The notes: generated by a model from the letters alone, not told the origin. DNA of 64,000 nucleotides from Micropterix aruncella (GCA_944548615.1 OX155967.1:24070603-24134602), one strand, 5' to 3'; positions 46,255 through 60,265 are shown, counted from the first letter of the stretch. Made by a program: numbers and translations.

Positions 46255-46830
46255 CTAGCTGACTCGGCAAACTTCGTACCGCCTAACAGTCAATGAATGT
46301 CGTGTTACAGATTAGCTGAACTTAATTTATGATTTTATGAAAGTACGTAATACAATGAATACAAAATACATATTAAGTTCACTACTTTATTAAGATAATA
46401 ACACAAAAAGAAATATAAAAGAAAAAAAATTAACTATATCAATCGCGTGTCAGCAAGACATGATTAAATTAAACTATTTACATATTGTGCAGCATGGGAT
46501 GCACTCGGTTTAATTCTCTTCATTGAAGCACCTTGTGATATACGACATTTTTTGTTTTTTATCAGGCGCAAGAACAAATAAAGCGGAGGATTTCATTACA
46601 CGTGAACATGCCACGTACAACTGACCATGATAAAAACACGGATTTACATTTTGTATGGGAAAATGTTTTTCTTTTATTTTAATTTTTCAATTTTCCAATT
46701 TTTGTTTTTAATAGTTATTCTGCTATTCAGGACGGAGACAAATACAACAAATCAAAAACCATGAAAATTGGTCCAGCCTTTCTTTAGTTATAAGTGTTCG
46801 AATAAACCCGACTTTGTTTTATATATACAA
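46255..46830 (-). mobile_element. Helitron composite B, second segment
   Basis: Reverse-complement counterpart of 35903-36464. It ends GAGTCAGCTAG (CTAG = complement of 46255-46258). The 5' end near 46830 runs into TATATA and no TC start was identified. Confidence 0.7.
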
Positions 46831-47906
46831 ACGTTATAAAGCAACATAAAATATGGGGTGCAATTATTCAAATGAAAGGTAATCGTTGTACTTTGAATCG
46901 ACGTATGATATCGCTTTACGCGTTTAAAAATATGATTATGAAATAAGCATAATAAAATATAATGGGCGTTTTACTTGAGATGAAGAAATCATAAATCATA
47001 TTATTAAATATTCCCGGCGGCCGTAAAGGAAAATGATGAAACTATTTTATTTCAAATGTCGTTAAACTACGGTTGGAAACGATGTTACTATTGCACACAT
47101 AACGCCAGTGACAACTTGTGTACTTGGGATGGTGGAAAAGTTGAGTGGTTATTTCTTTTATTGCGCCTTGGGCCGCCTTATCACTAAACGCCACTCAAAA
47201 GGGGGATTTGCCGTTATAGTTGACACCCAGAGTCGACTGGTGACTGCTCGAGAAGGAAATAGCTACTAGTTGAGGAGATAGAGAAAGTGTGTGAGAGAGA
47301 GAGATAGAGAGACATAGAGAGCGAGCAAGAGAGAGAAATGATAATACTATGATACTAGGCCTATATAACTGCCGTTTTTACATGACTGACCAACAAAAAA
47401 AAAAGTGTAATATGTTCAGAGTTCATCTATGTATTTTCCGTTTCTTTATTCCATCATAACTTCTAAAGACTTAAACCCATTTAGAAGTGTGTGATACTGT
47501 TAGAATCGTCATGTCATCTCGAGTGTGATAAGATACCTTTACTGTCCAAATATCAAGTAAGCAGTTGTCTAAATATCCAAATTTCATTAACTAAAATAAA
47601 TATATTTGTTTAGTGTCAAATAAAAAGTCTGATTAAATACATTCCGGAAATAAATATGCATTATATGGATAAATACATAAACTACAAATTAATCTAAATA
47701 ATTATAGATTAAAAGAATTATAGATACAAAATAATCAAAATAATTATATAAAGAATAATTATGAGTGGGAATCGCAATTTTACTATCCTGAATAAAACGG
47801 AGTGGAGACCATGACTTCCTAAGTGATTGACTTTTTCGGTTAGGTAGTTGCTAGCAGTAGGGTTGTTGAGGGTGATATAAAGAAGGGAAAGAATATGTTT
47901 GTTTGT
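46831..47906. other. intronic stretch with a GA-rich tract
   Basis: GAGAGA/GATAGA-rich tract at 47275-47337. No coding frame. Confidence 0.5.
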
Positions 47907-48174
47907 TTATACTCTTTATTAAGAAATGTCACAATGGGCGGGTTTATTGCCATATGACAATCTCTTACAACCAACCCTACTATGACGTGTTGTATGTATG
48001 TGTGCGTGTAAGATGTATGTAAGTGTGTGTCTTGTTATTGCATTCGATCGACAGAATTGAAAATGCAATTCCATTAATTTGACCCCAACGGAAAATGGTG
48101 ACCCAGCCGGGAATCGAACCCGGGACCTTACAATGTAAGATCAGGCGACCTAGCCACTATGACACCGGGCCGTC
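47907..48174 (-). mobile_element. tRNA-derived SINE, full copy
   Basis: The minus strand starts GACGGCCCGGTGTCATAGTG, has a tRNA-like head with B box GGTTCGATTCC (complement of 48110-48120), a body and an A-rich 3' end (complement of TTTGTTTGTTTATACTCTTT). Relatives at 1-235 and 11590-11832. It could be read as a tRNA, but the head lacks a foldable anticodon arm and is followed by a fixed body. Confidence 0.85.
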
Positions 48175-48532
48175 TCTGCTACTCCAAATATGCAGGTTTC
48201 TATGTTCACCTATTCAAACCCAATGAAGTCTGCTTCAATACTCAGAGACGTGATTAATTTTTCTTTCATTGTAGATATATCTAACGCACACATTTTGCAA
48301 TCTCTCCAATTTGACGATAATGGCTTCAGTGACGTCAAGGTAGCAAACACCAGCATAGTCTAGTATATGCAATAACAGTGTTTGAACAATGACCACTGAT
48401 AAAAATCTTTGCAATCGCCGACGACTATGAAATCCAGCAAAGATGCGTTTGTTGACTTCATTGATCTGCGACTGCCAAGAGAGATATTGATCAATGCTAA
48501 TAGAAAAATTCAAGGTTTTCACCGTATTTTAA
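48175..48532 (-). pseudogene. LINE C-terminal fragment between SINE and Helitron
   Basis: The minus strand reads LNFSISIDQYLSWQSQINEV, then LLLHILDYAGVCYLDVTEAI and KLERLQNVCVRYIYNERKIN. It is related to 34795-34998. The Helitron boundary is at 48533 and the SINE boundary at 48174, so both inserted into or beside this LINE. Confidence 0.8.
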
Positions 48533-50335
48533 TCTATACTAATATTATAAAGAGGTAATGTGTGTAAGTTTGTAAGTTTGTATGTATTGGGAAATCTCCA
48601 AAACTACTTATCCGATTTCAAAAATTCTTTCACTAATAGATAGCTAAATTATCGAGTATTGCTATATTTTATTGTAATAAATATTAGTTTTCAATTCGAA
48701 ATCACGTTGTTTGTAAATTGAGTCGGAAAAAATGTGCTGGTGATGTGCTTTATCGGCGTGCGCTGACGAAACGGATTGCTATATTTGAAAACTATATAAA
48801 ACAAAAACGTCGGCCTTAAAGAGATCTATAAAAAAGTGCGCGACGGCATACAAACAACTTTTATATTTAAACTACAATAACTGCTTTTATGACTCAAAAA
48901 AATAAGGAAAAACTGTAGTTGAAGATTAATAACAGTAAAATATGAATCCTTATTAAAATAAATTATTCTGTAATCACGGGTGTTAAATGGAGATGAAATT
49001 AGCCATGTAGGTACTGTAACTTTTTAGGTGGAATAGTTAAGGAGATATCATAAAATAAGTAACGCGTGCAAGCACCTTGACATACCTAGCGAGGGCTGCG
49101 CGGCGACGACTAACCCAACAAGGTCAGCGTTCAGCGGAAGGCGGCGGGTGGCGAAGAATAACAGGTCGTCTTTTTTACAAAGAAAGTACTACAAATGATT
49201 CCAGAAGCTAACGGAAAATCGGGTACCTCAATGAAATATATATTTTTGAAAAGCTTAGACCTGCAGGATAATGGTTGATTATGGGCAAAAATCGCTCAAC
49301 ATGGGAAGGGGGTCAAATCGCTCTTTTCAATTTTGTTTACACTAATAAACACTAAATTATATCAAACGACCAGAAATGGTACTAATGTAAAAATATAGTT
49401 CGAAAGAGTACATACAAATGAGTAAAAAAGGGGGTTAAATTTTATATAATTATTTGAGGTTTCAATCAAATGTCATTAAGATAATGAAAGATGCATTGCA
49501 TCAATGTATCTGTGAGGGACCACCCCTCACAAGACTCCAAATTATTCGATACGATGTGGTGGTGTCAACTTACGAGTTATCTCCGTATTCAAAGGCGGTT
49601 ATGATGAAGCAGAAGATATTTATTGATTGAATCGATTGAATATTGCCAGTTATAACGCTTGCCGAATTAACGAGTGCCCGGATTACTTTATCGAGACGCG
49701 AGGGTTGCGCGACGGCGGTTATGTAGGAAAGTGGATGAGGATTGTATGTGTGCTCCTAGTATCTTGTACTGGGCACGGCTCGAGTCTGTGGGATTACAGA
49801 CTGATGCTTCGAGACTCAGGGAAAATGAGGAAAGGAAACCAAGGAGCCGGATCCGTTGAGCGACCTCGTAGAGGGGGTACCGGATATGCCGTCGCAACCT
49901 TAGGGGAAGGTGATCAATCGGAGACTGATAATTTGGTTGCTTTTTGGCCGGTTTATATAGGCCGTGCAATGATGCAATTTGCAATATTCTGAGTAAAAGT
50001 ATTGTTTCATCGTGCTGATTCATAGCTGCACGAGTCAAAATAATAGCTGAATTGTGTCAGTGGATTTCAATGGAAATCGATGCAATTGTTGATCGTATGT
50101 AGTGGACTTAATATCCGTTACATATCAATCAAATATAAATAAGATATTTAATAAAATCAGTCTGATTTTGTTGTTATGTTCAATACTTTACTCGTCCTCT
50201 CTAACTTGTTTACTATACGAGTATATCTAAAGGTAGCGTCTAAAAATGCCAAATATACGCCATCCTACTCAAATTAGCAACTCGATTCGAAACATTCGAA
50301 ACTTTACGAGAAGCGAAGCCGCTGGCAACAGCTAG
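48533..50335 (+). mobile_element. non-autonomous Helitron, 1.8 kb
   Basis: It starts TCTATACTAATATTATAAAG after A and ends GCTGGCAACAGCTAG before T. The first 20 bases equal those of 17910-18652. No Rep/helicase frame. The segment about 49600-50040 is GC-richer and open on both strands (116 codons on the minus strand), and may be captured host sequence. I do not recognise it. Confidence 0.85.
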
Positions 50336-50854
50336 TATGGTATAAAATTACTAACAATATGGATTGGTGGGATCGATGCAATATTAAAAGACGATAGCCC
50401 TTGCTGTCATTTAAAACTAAACACCACGAGCGAACTTATTGCGCGTTATTGGTGTGATCGTTTTTTTTTCCTCTTCATTTGGATCTCGAGGAGAACGAGC
50501 CCCGTGGAGAATCGAAGAGTAAAGTTGATAACGATCCCTGGATGACGAATTAAAGCCGACAGTGGAAGCAGATCTGTCGCAAACCATGGTTAAGCTAGCA
50601 GCAGCTTTTAACATAGGTGAAGAAAGAGGAGTAATTTGAGTAGAATCGGCATAATGAAGAAGCTCGAAAAGCGCTATCGTATGAGCTAAGAAATATCAGC
50701 TGCGAAAACGCGTCAACGCTTACATTGCTTTTTTGAAGCAACATCAAGAAGCGTTGGGTAGGGTTTGTCACGTCTAAAGGCCTTATACAGAATTCGGGAG
50801 TACCTCAGCGTCGGAATCAGAAAAGTACTTGTAAATGCTGAAATATTGTGCTCC
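50336..50854. other. intronic non-coding stretch
   Basis: No supported gene; short frames only. Confidence 0.4.
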
Positions 50855-51148
50855 ATTGCGTTTCTTCGTGAACTAAAATCGGAAATTAGTCCGTGTTAAC
50901 GAGACAGGACAATAAGTGAGATTGGAATGTGAAATGAACGGTTGTCACTTTTTCGCACTATAACTACCCACAAAAGATAAAGCATCTAAATCTAACATTG
51001 CACGAAAAGTGTCCAAGTTTATTCGGACGAGTATAAGTTCGACAGGTAGTTTTTATCGACGATCGTTCGTTTCATATTCCGCTTTATCCTATTGCTCCGT
51101 CTCGTTCGCTTGAACTAATTTCAGATTTAGTTCAGAAAGAAACGCAAT
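50855..51148. mobile_element. MITE with ATTGCGTTTCTTCGTGAACT ends, copy 1
   Basis: The left end ATTGCGTTTCTTCGTGAACT and right end (complement of AGTTCAGAAAGAAACGCAAT) are inverted repeats. Copy 2 at 62524-62805 lies in the opposite internal orientation. About 294 bp, no coding. Superfamily not assigned. Confidence 0.8.
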
Positions 51149-51159
51149 CGGGTCCACTG

Positions 51160-51910
51160 TCTAGTCATAGTCATAGTCATAGTCATAGTCATATTTTATT
51201 AATTCCAAAAAGTACATACTGTGGAATACGTCATTTTACATTTTCTAGAAGTTATTACAACTTCATTACGTGTACATATACTTTTTATATGTAAAAGCAA
51301 GACACCATCGGATCAATTATAAAAATTCAATCTTACAGACTCAAATAACAAAACAAAAAAAAAATGTAAACAACATTTTTAAATAATCTATCAATAAGTT
51401 TTAAAAATAGTCAATCAAGAAATTTTAAAATAATCAGTTAATAAACAACAAGTTTTACAATAAAATCAAAACTACGGTGACAAAATACAGAACAAATTTG
51501 ATAAAAGCTAATTTATTTTTTCAAAACTAAGACGGCCTTGTCAAATTCATCAAAATTATAGAGAGCATGCATGGCTAAGTTTCTTTTTATGCATTTCTTA
51601 AATGCAACCTCTTGAAGTATTTTAATTTCTGCTGGCAATGAGTTGAAAAATTTAAACCCCAAATATAAATATGATCTCTGGTATAAAGAAAGCCGCACTT
51701 TAGGGATTACTACATTATTTTTATTGCGAGTGTTATGTTCATGCAGACTCGAATGCTTTTCCTCGTTTTTCAAATTTGCTTTCGCATAAATTATGCACTG
51801 ATATATAAATTCAGATTGAAATGTTAATATATTTTTATTTTTAAAGATCGGAGCACAGTGGTCGTCTCTTTTTAACCCAAATATCGTCCTGAGAGCTTGC
51901 TTTTGCAGTA
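51160..51910 (-). pseudogene. LINE C-terminus with 3' UTR and (ATGACT)n tail
   Basis: The minus-strand frame from 51910 reads LQKQALRTIFGLKRDDHCAP, FIYQCIIYAKANL, LHEHNTRNKNNVVIPKVRLS and FKFFNSLPAEIK, ending at 51513. The 3' UTR ends in a (TAGTCA)n tract at 51161-51193, a typical microsatellite-like LINE tail. It is truncated 5' at about 51910, where an opposite-strand LINE fragment begins. Confidence 0.88.
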
Positions 51911-52240
51911 TAAAAATATAATAGACTATGGCAACCGTGTGTACGGACCCTGTCTGAAAGGGAAGACTAAGCGTAGACTCCAGAGAATACAAAATGCCTG
52001 CGCAAAGTTTTGCTTTAGGATTCCTCCACGTCATCATTTCTCACCATTCCTTGCCGAGGCTTCGACGTTGAGTATGGTAAATGAAGGCAGCACTTGCTTC
52101 ATTTCCAAACACAAACCCACAACGTTGTAGCGAAGTTTCTCTTATCATTCTGCGGAAGTATGGAATCGGGTTGAACGGCATTGTGATCGAGATCAATTCG
52201 AATATTTAGAGACCACCAGAATTTATTATTAAATAAAGAT
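51911..52240 (+). pseudogene. second LINE C-terminal fragment, opposite strand
   Basis: The + frame reads YKNIIDYGNRVYGPCLKGKT, then RRLQRIQNACAKFCFRIPPR and HHFSPFLAEA. 'I-D-Y-x-x-x-V-Y...L-Q-R-I-Q-N-A-C-x-R/K' is a LINE post-RT segment. It meets the previous LINE head-to-head. Confidence 0.75.
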
Positions 52241-53285
52241 ATTTAGAAACCAAAGATACTTAGTTTTTTAGAATGATTATTATTATTATTATTTTGTCAT
52301 TTCCTTATAATTTTATTCGTCATTATTTTTTGTTGATTTTTAAAAATTTTGATTGACTTTACATTTTTTGATTTATTCCCTTTTGTTTATTTAATTGTAT
52401 TTTAATTAAATAGTGATGGTTAATAGGTATTCTAGGGATACCCCTAATTTGCAGCGTTTGTAGTATTTTCGAATTCAATTTACAATTTAGTGTTTTTTTG
52501 TCTATATTGTTGTATTAACAGCTGCAACAAAATATTATTGATATTATATTTAAAATATATATATAAAATGACGGGATTCTGAAACCGATTGGCATTTGCG
52601 AAGGAAAATGGATTTTGTTTGATAACCGTAAGCGTTCATCAAGATGCAGCTCTAGACAATATCCAAAACGTAAGATCAGTCGACGTTTTTCCATTGCTGT
52701 GGATGAACCTGCCATCCCAGGATCTTGTAACAGACAGCAACAGTGCTGTTGTACAAGACAGCAATTGTAAAAGACAGCCATAGGTGCCCTCACAAGACAG
52801 CAACAATAATAATAAATATTTTTTTTGCAGATGTCAATACAAAAAGAGACAAAAGAAACATTAAATTAGAAAATTAAAACTGATAATAGGCAAAGACTAT
52901 GAAACTAACTTCCAACGCTGCGAATCAGGGATATCCTTAAGAGGCCGTGGCGGCCGTGGCGGTCAAAAGCTATATGAACCATAATGTTGTGGCCTGGTTG
53001 TGAGAACACGAAAAATAATTTTATTTTAATTAACGAAAGAGAATACAAATATGCCGAATTTTAAAATTTCATCGATATAAAATTGGTAAGTTATTTCCAT
53101 ATTAATTGTAAATTATCTTTATTCTGTTACGGTTTTCCAAAAAAAAAAAAACGAGCGAGATTTGTCTTCAGTTCTCGAAAAATCTAGAGATGATTCTCAA
53201 TATTAAAAAATACTATTTACACCAGAGTATAGTCTTTTTGCATAGTATCGAGACAGTTTTTGGAACTTCCATACAAAAAATAAAA
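52241..53285. other. AT-rich intronic stretch
   Basis: AAGACAGCAA-type short repeats at 52720-52800. Frames at 52515-52793 are not convincing. 53140-53152 is a poly-A run. Confidence 0.4.
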
Positions 53286-53516
53286 GAAAAAAAATACGTG
53301 TGGCACTCGGGGACTGCCGCGGTAAAGCTATCGCATAGCATTTTTAACAACTTATGCAATTACAATTATTTATTTATTTTATTTTTTCTGATATCAGATA
53401 ACTGCGCTCTATCGGAAAACGTTGAAATTATTCCGAATCATCTGCGGAAGCAAATGATTCGGAATAATTGAAACGTCTCGCCGCGCACGAATTTTTTATT
53501 CGATAAAGCAAAAAAT
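53286..53516 (+). repeat. tandem duplication with hairpin, copy 1
   Basis: The unit starting near GTGTGGCACTCGGGGACTGC recurs at 53522-53755. The hairpin (53426-53441 with 53454-53469, 16 bp) is complete, but the outer stem CTTCCGATAGAG found in copy 2 is deleted. Confidence 0.88.
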
Positions 53517-53521
53517 ATATA

Positions 53522-53755
53522 TGTGTGGCACTCGGGGACTGCCGCGGTAAAGCTATTGCATTGCATTTTTAACAACTTATGCAATCATATTTATTTATTT
53601 ATTTTATTTTTTCTGTTATCAGATAACTGCGCTCTATCGGAAAACGTTGAAATTATTCCGAATCATTTGCGGCTGCGAAAGCAAATGATTCGGAATAATT
53701 TAAACGTCTTCCGATAGAGCGCCGCGCACGAATTTTTTATTCGACAAAGCAAGAA
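53522..53755 (+). repeat. tandem duplication with hairpin, copy 2
   Basis: Contains a 39-bp-arm inverted repeat (53632-53670 and 53681-53719, 37 of 39 matching, 10-nt loop). Otherwise very close to copy 1. Confidence 0.9.
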
Positions 53756-53756
53756 A

Positions 53757-54107
53757 AACGGATTATTCTAAAAAAATCGTAGATAAAAAGATAGATAATT
53801 AAATTATCTTTAAAATGGTGCAGGTTTCATAATAATACGCCAGATAGTATTTGCATAGTAGTCGTTTTTGTGTTCGGTTTGACCTAATTTCACAAATTAA
53901 TTACACTATGTAATATAAACAAAATCTAAAATATTCAAAGCTAAGAATATTAGGAAAATGTTCTTGTTTAACATATATTTTTTTCGAATCGTAAGCAGTA
54001 CTCGTTTAGACGTAATTATCAGTTTAAAATTATTAATTTTCGTTAAGAAATTTCTTCATTCGGTCGCCGCGCTGGCCTAGGCCCGCGATAAAAGCTATGC
54101 AATAGCT
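53757..54107 (+). repeat. tandem duplication of 350 bp, copy 1
   Basis: Starts AAACGGATTATTC and ends ATAAAAGCTATGCAATAGCT. Near-identical to 54113-54466. Confidence 0.92.
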
Positions 54108-54112
54108 TAAAA

Positions 54113-54466
54113 AAACGGATTATTCAAAAAAAATCGTAGATGAAAAGATAGATAATTAAATTATCTTTAAAATGGTGCAGGTTTCATAATAATACGCCAG
54201 GTAGTATTTGCGTAGTAGTCGTTTTTGTGTTCGGTTAGACCTAATTTCACAAATTAATTACACTATGTAATATAAACAAAATCTAAAATATTCAAATCTA
54301 AGAATATTAGGAAAATGTTCTTGTTTAACATATATTTTTTTCGAATCGTAAGCAGTACTCGTTTAGACGTAATTATCAGTTTAAAATTATTAATTTTCGT
54401 TAAGAAATTTCTTCATTCGGTCGCCGCGCTGGCCTAGGCCCGCGATAAAAGCTATGCAATAGCTTA
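54113..54466 (+). repeat. tandem duplication of 350 bp, copy 2
   Basis: Differs from copy 1 by only a few bases (for example CAGATAGT/CAGGTAGT), which indicates a recent duplication or an assembly duplication. Confidence 0.92.
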
Positions 54467-55499
54467 AAAATGTTTGAAATTACGTAATTTCCAGAAATGT
54501 TATGGCCAAACATTATTTTTTTCTAATTATTAAAGATAGTTTGAGTGATATAAAAAGTAACACAATGATCTTAAGTTATTTTATTATAGTAATCTAATTT
54601 TTGCTTTATAAAAACTATTCATTTAATAATTTATTATATAATAATTGGAAAGCCAAATCGACTATATTAGACGACGCGCGAAGCCGAAATCGTAATTTGC
54701 CACTGCCAACGGTGAGTCGTATTTCCTTGTCGCCGCGGTATACCTATACAAAAATTGCAATTGCAAAAATGTGGCATTGCAAAAATACCTAAATTTTTAG
54801 TCGTGTCAACTCGGAAGGGAGCCTTAAGATATCTTATAACCTATTACTGGTACCCGGTGACAGGTACCACTTTAAAAAATCGAGCGTAAATAAATAAAAG
54901 ATCAAAATAATCACTTAAGCACGTAGAAACAAATAAAAAAACATTAATAATAATCAAATTAACAAGCAATAAATGCAAAAAAATAAAAATTATTATCTTC
55001 TAAAAATCTTCTTTAATAAAATGTTCTTGTGGTAGTCCTTGAATATTCCGATTGATCTCGAACGTTAGCGACTAAGGTATCTCTTCGTCCTCTTGTCGCT
55101 CCTGCGTCGGCTTTACTACCCTTAGTCTGCGGACTTTTACCTGATGTTAATGTAAAAAAAGTGGTAAATTCGTCGTGGACCAGTGGTGCGCTTTGCCCGC
55201 ATTTCCCTCATGATCGGGTGGACAACGGATCGCTTCTAAGGATAGGTGATCTGGTCAACGTCTACCACAGATGTCTTTGAAATAAATTCCTAATGGTTCC
55301 GTGCAGCTTGGGCCTGATAGCCTGTCTGTATCTTCTTAGATAGGCTCAACTCACGGTTCAGATCCCATCCCGTATCCTCCCCGAAGAGGGACTAACCTAG
55401 AAGGGCAGCTGTGAACTCTGACTGGCTGTTACCTGCAGTTGTAGACAGTTGGGATCGAAGGTTCCGATCGAGGGCAAAGCGGGGGAATCTGGGCGGTTA
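54467..55499. other. intronic stretch, no gene recognised
   Basis: 54600-54790 has a weak open frame without a family. 55030-55480 is less AT-rich and may be part of a GC-rich dispersed repeat. Confidence 0.35.
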
Positions 55500-55790
55500 G
55501 CGCGCCGTGCGGCGTCAGCCAATTATTTGCGCAATCTGGTGAATAGCCGGAGGAGTCTGGAAACGTACATTTCTTCAAACGCTTCGTACGCTTCTTAAAA
55601 GCGCGGCAATATGTTGCCCTGGCGTCATCTATCCCGAGAAACGATACGTTGGCCGCCCGATCCCTTGATCTGCAAACGGGGCCACGGATCTGCGACAAAT
55701 TCGATATGAATTACCACTAACACCAGGTTGAGGCCGCGCAAGCAACCTCGAATTCATAGCCAGACTGGAAAACCGAGAAATTCGTCACAA
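55500..55790 (+). repeat. GC-rich dispersed repeat family, diverged copy
   Basis: CGTTGGCC, CGATCCC, ACAAATTCGATATGAATTAC and AACACCAGGTTGAGGCCGCG are similar to 39120-39230. No intact frame. Confidence 0.5.
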
Positions 55791-55926
55791 TCTGTTATTA
55801 TTGTTATTATTTGTATCATTAGATAAATAATTGGTTTTTAATTATTCAGTCCTTTATAAAAAATCGTTCGTGGTTATAGATGGCTACATCAATGTTATTA
55901 TGAATGGAATACATGGTTAATAGTGT

Positions 55927-55985
55927 CGCCAGTCAATGCTATCAGAGCCACTTGCATGTCGCCGGCGCAAAAGAGTTGCCGGAAC
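55927..55985 (+). repeat. short dispersed repeat (GTCGCCGGCG family), copy 3
   Basis: GTCAATGCTATCAGAGCCAC, then TGCATGTCGCCGGCG, as at 13722-13790. Confidence 0.7.
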
Positions 55986-57770
<1,785 letters not shown>

Positions 57771-57897
57771 AAATACTTCATTTGCTCGTTCCCATGAAAT
57801 AAGATATAAATCGTAATTTCTGGTCGAGAAGTTTATACTTAAGGCTATATGATATTTACAAGAGTTCAAAACATAAGATAAAATTGTATAATATTGT
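57771..57897. other. short non-coding stretch
   Basis: Between two foldback copies. Confidence 0.4.
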
Positions 57898-58055
57898 TAA
57901 TATTTGATTGGTTTTTTGTAAAATCTTTTTTTAAAGAATTCGTTTAAAGGATGACACTTTGATGAAAAAATAAAAATAATAAAAGCCACTTACATAGCTG
58001 GAAGGTTTTCCCGGACTGGACTGGGAAATGCTTATTGTTTAAACGAGATGTATTA
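57898..58055 (-). mobile_element. foldback element, partial arm
   Basis: Starts AATATTTGATTGGTTTTTTG and stops after TTTAAACGAGATGTATT. It has no (AT)n on its outer side (only ATAATATTGTT), so it shows the arm terminus without an array. Confidence 0.85.
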
Positions 58056-58139
58056 ACGTGGCATTAAAATGGTATTTTTCCATCAATTACATATGTAACA
58101 TTTCCTTTGGCCGACTTTAAATGCGTCGCTTGTATATGA

Positions 58140-58610
58140 GATATTCCAACTAATATTGATCACAACGTGATTTTGGTTCAACAAGGCATCTGTGTGCCGA
58201 ATTTTAAGTCTCTAACTGTAATATTTCGAGATTGAAGTATGATTAGAGCGCCCTCTGGTGGACCGATTTCAACCACCCTCAATTTTTCATGTAATTGCTT
58301 ATAAGTAAATGGATTTTAATTAACCGTAAATGTGGCCAGATAATGCCTATTAATATTTTTAAATATAATTATTTATTGATTAGTTATCAACATTTATTCA
58401 AAGAAGAATAAAATTTCCGAAGACTTTTCTAACAGTATAGTATGTATCTATATGGATACGTGTTTTTTGTTGCTTTTAATATATTTACTTTTCAACTCTT
58501 GCCATGACCAAATGATGACTGTATGCCGAATTTCAGCTAAATCGGATGAAGTGTTTGGGCGATATCTTGGAGGAACACACACACATACACACACACACAG
58601 AATCACAGAC
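58140..58610 (+). repeat. dispersed repeat (GACCAAATGATG family), copy 3, interrupted
   Basis: 58150-58285 and 58490-58610 match consecutive parts of 43945-44225. The 200 bp between are an AT-rich insertion. (CA)n at 58580-58600. Confidence 0.75.
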
Positions 58611-59865
58611 AGACAACATTCTGGAAATGGTCTCGGGGGGATGGGGGGAGGGTGGTCAAGATGTATATATCCGTCTTTTTAGCGCGTTTGCAATACTTTT
58701 CCTCTGTCGGGATGTAATAAGAAGCGTTCCTGGTATTCATTATTATTTTGGTAATTATTGAATAAGCCAGCATTCATAGTTTCCAAGATATTAAGTTATG
58801 TTGGTGACCCGGATGCGTATTTCCGTTTGCGTGTTCAATAGAAGGCAATACTGCCTCGAAACGCGCAAGGGTTTGATATGTTAACTCCCTTTCCAAAGTA
58901 GTGCTGAAATGAAGGCACTAGTCCTCGAATCGCGCACGGGTTTGCGACCGAAATTTTCTTCCAAACACGTGTTGAATTTAAGACGATAATGCATTTGTTC
59001 TCCAATCGCGAATGACGCATGAAGTTCGCGCGCAAACTTCACGAGTCGTGTCTCGTGTTTAAGATAAGTGTAACATTTTGAGGTTATATTTATAGACTGT
59101 TTTTTCGATTAATATGGAACGATTAAAAAACATACTTATTGGTATTGCGGCCAATTTTGAAGTCGTAAAATATTATGGAGACGATGATAATTACCAATGT
59201 AAAATGTGATGCTGTTTATCTTGTGAAGGCATACTTTCATTTATAATGATCCTCCTGCTAAAAAACATTGATTTTATAAAACTACGTTATTATTAACATA
59301 GGAACGTTAATTGTCTTACATTACCATACTCTTACATCTTTAACTGTAGATTTTGTTGTTCTAATAAAAATTATAATTATTTTAGTTTTCTTGCCTATTC
59401 ATCTAAAACCTCTATTAAAATGCCCTCAAACAAACATGAAAACCGTGCGCAATTGAAAGATTCGTGCCTTCATTTGAGCACGACTTCGTGAACACACAAA
59501 CGGAAATACGCGACCCGGATTCATTGCTTTCATTCATTCATTTCATTAAGTATATATTCAGGTGCTTTGCTGCAATTTGAATGGTGATTCTCTTACGTTG
59601 TAAAACTTGTAATAATAAATAAATCAATATCTGATAAATGTTCTAATTCATATACTAACCTACTTTTTTTTTTTTTACATTATTCCTTATGTTTAATAAT
59701 AAACTATAAACTATGGAATCCCTATGTTGACCATCTAGAAAAGTCTAGATTGAACAAAAAATATTCTTGCATTGACCATATGACCATTGACCATTGACCA
59801 TTGACCATATCAATTATTATGGAATTAATTAAAAATTTAATATGTAATATTTTATCTTGTTTCAG
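58611..59865. other. AT-rich end of intron 3
   Basis: Contains a (TTGACCA)n tract at 59771-59808. 58850-59060 has TCGAAACGCGCA- and TCGAATCGCGCA-like spaced motifs. No gene before exon 4. Confidence 0.45.
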
Positions 59866-59919
59866 GACGCAATAAATCTGCAAAACTAGGTTCCATAGTA
59901 ACACTATCGTGCCAAAAAA
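59866..59919 (+). CDS. host gene, coding exon 4 (micro-exon)
   Basis: The acceptor TTATCTTGTTTCAG and donor AAAAAA|GTGAGT bound 54 bp. Joined in phase 1 after exon 3 it reads GRNKSAKLGSIVTLSCQK with no stop, and it leaves phase 1. The 18-codon size and symmetrical phase suit an alternatively used cassette. Confidence is lower because of the short length and the 24.6-kb intron, but the splice sites and phase fit. The gene continues beyond the window. Confidence 0.6.
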
Positions 59920-60169
59920 GTGAGTATTATGTTATATAATTCTGATTATAAAATGTTATTTTTTATTCAAAGAAAAACGGTCAGTCAAATAAGGCGAAGG
60001 GTCGGCAGAAAACTCTGAACCAAGATTTTTTTTATTTTTTTTTATTTCTTGTGTGGGGTTTTTCTAAGGTCGAGGTCGAGATGAGCCTTGTAACGCTTAC
60101 GGCCGTTGCTTACGACCATTGCTGATCCATTGTGTTCGCCATCTACTATAGTTCTGCGCTAAGCCTAGT
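59920..60169. other. next intron, non-coding
   Basis: The part from 60030 (TTTATTTTTTTTTATTTCTT) is a LINE 3' tail. Confidence 0.5.
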
Positions 60170-60265
60170 GTCATTTAACAACCGCAACAGGCTTTTGGCG
60201 CCAGATTGTTTTACCTCCTCAGGTTGGAGGTAATGACCACCCAAGTGGGTTATCCACATCCTATT
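60170..60265 (-). pseudogene. LINE C-terminal fragment (RNase H-bearing type)
   Basis: CAACAGGCTTTTGGCGCCAG and GGAGGTAATGACCACCCAAG are near-identical to 32260-32330. The LINE tail lies at 60030-60050. Confidence 0.7.

Noticed and set aside
48090..48174. tRNA gene on the minus strand
   Set aside because: It has a B box, but the head is part of a repeated SINE with a fixed body, and there is no complete cloverleaf.
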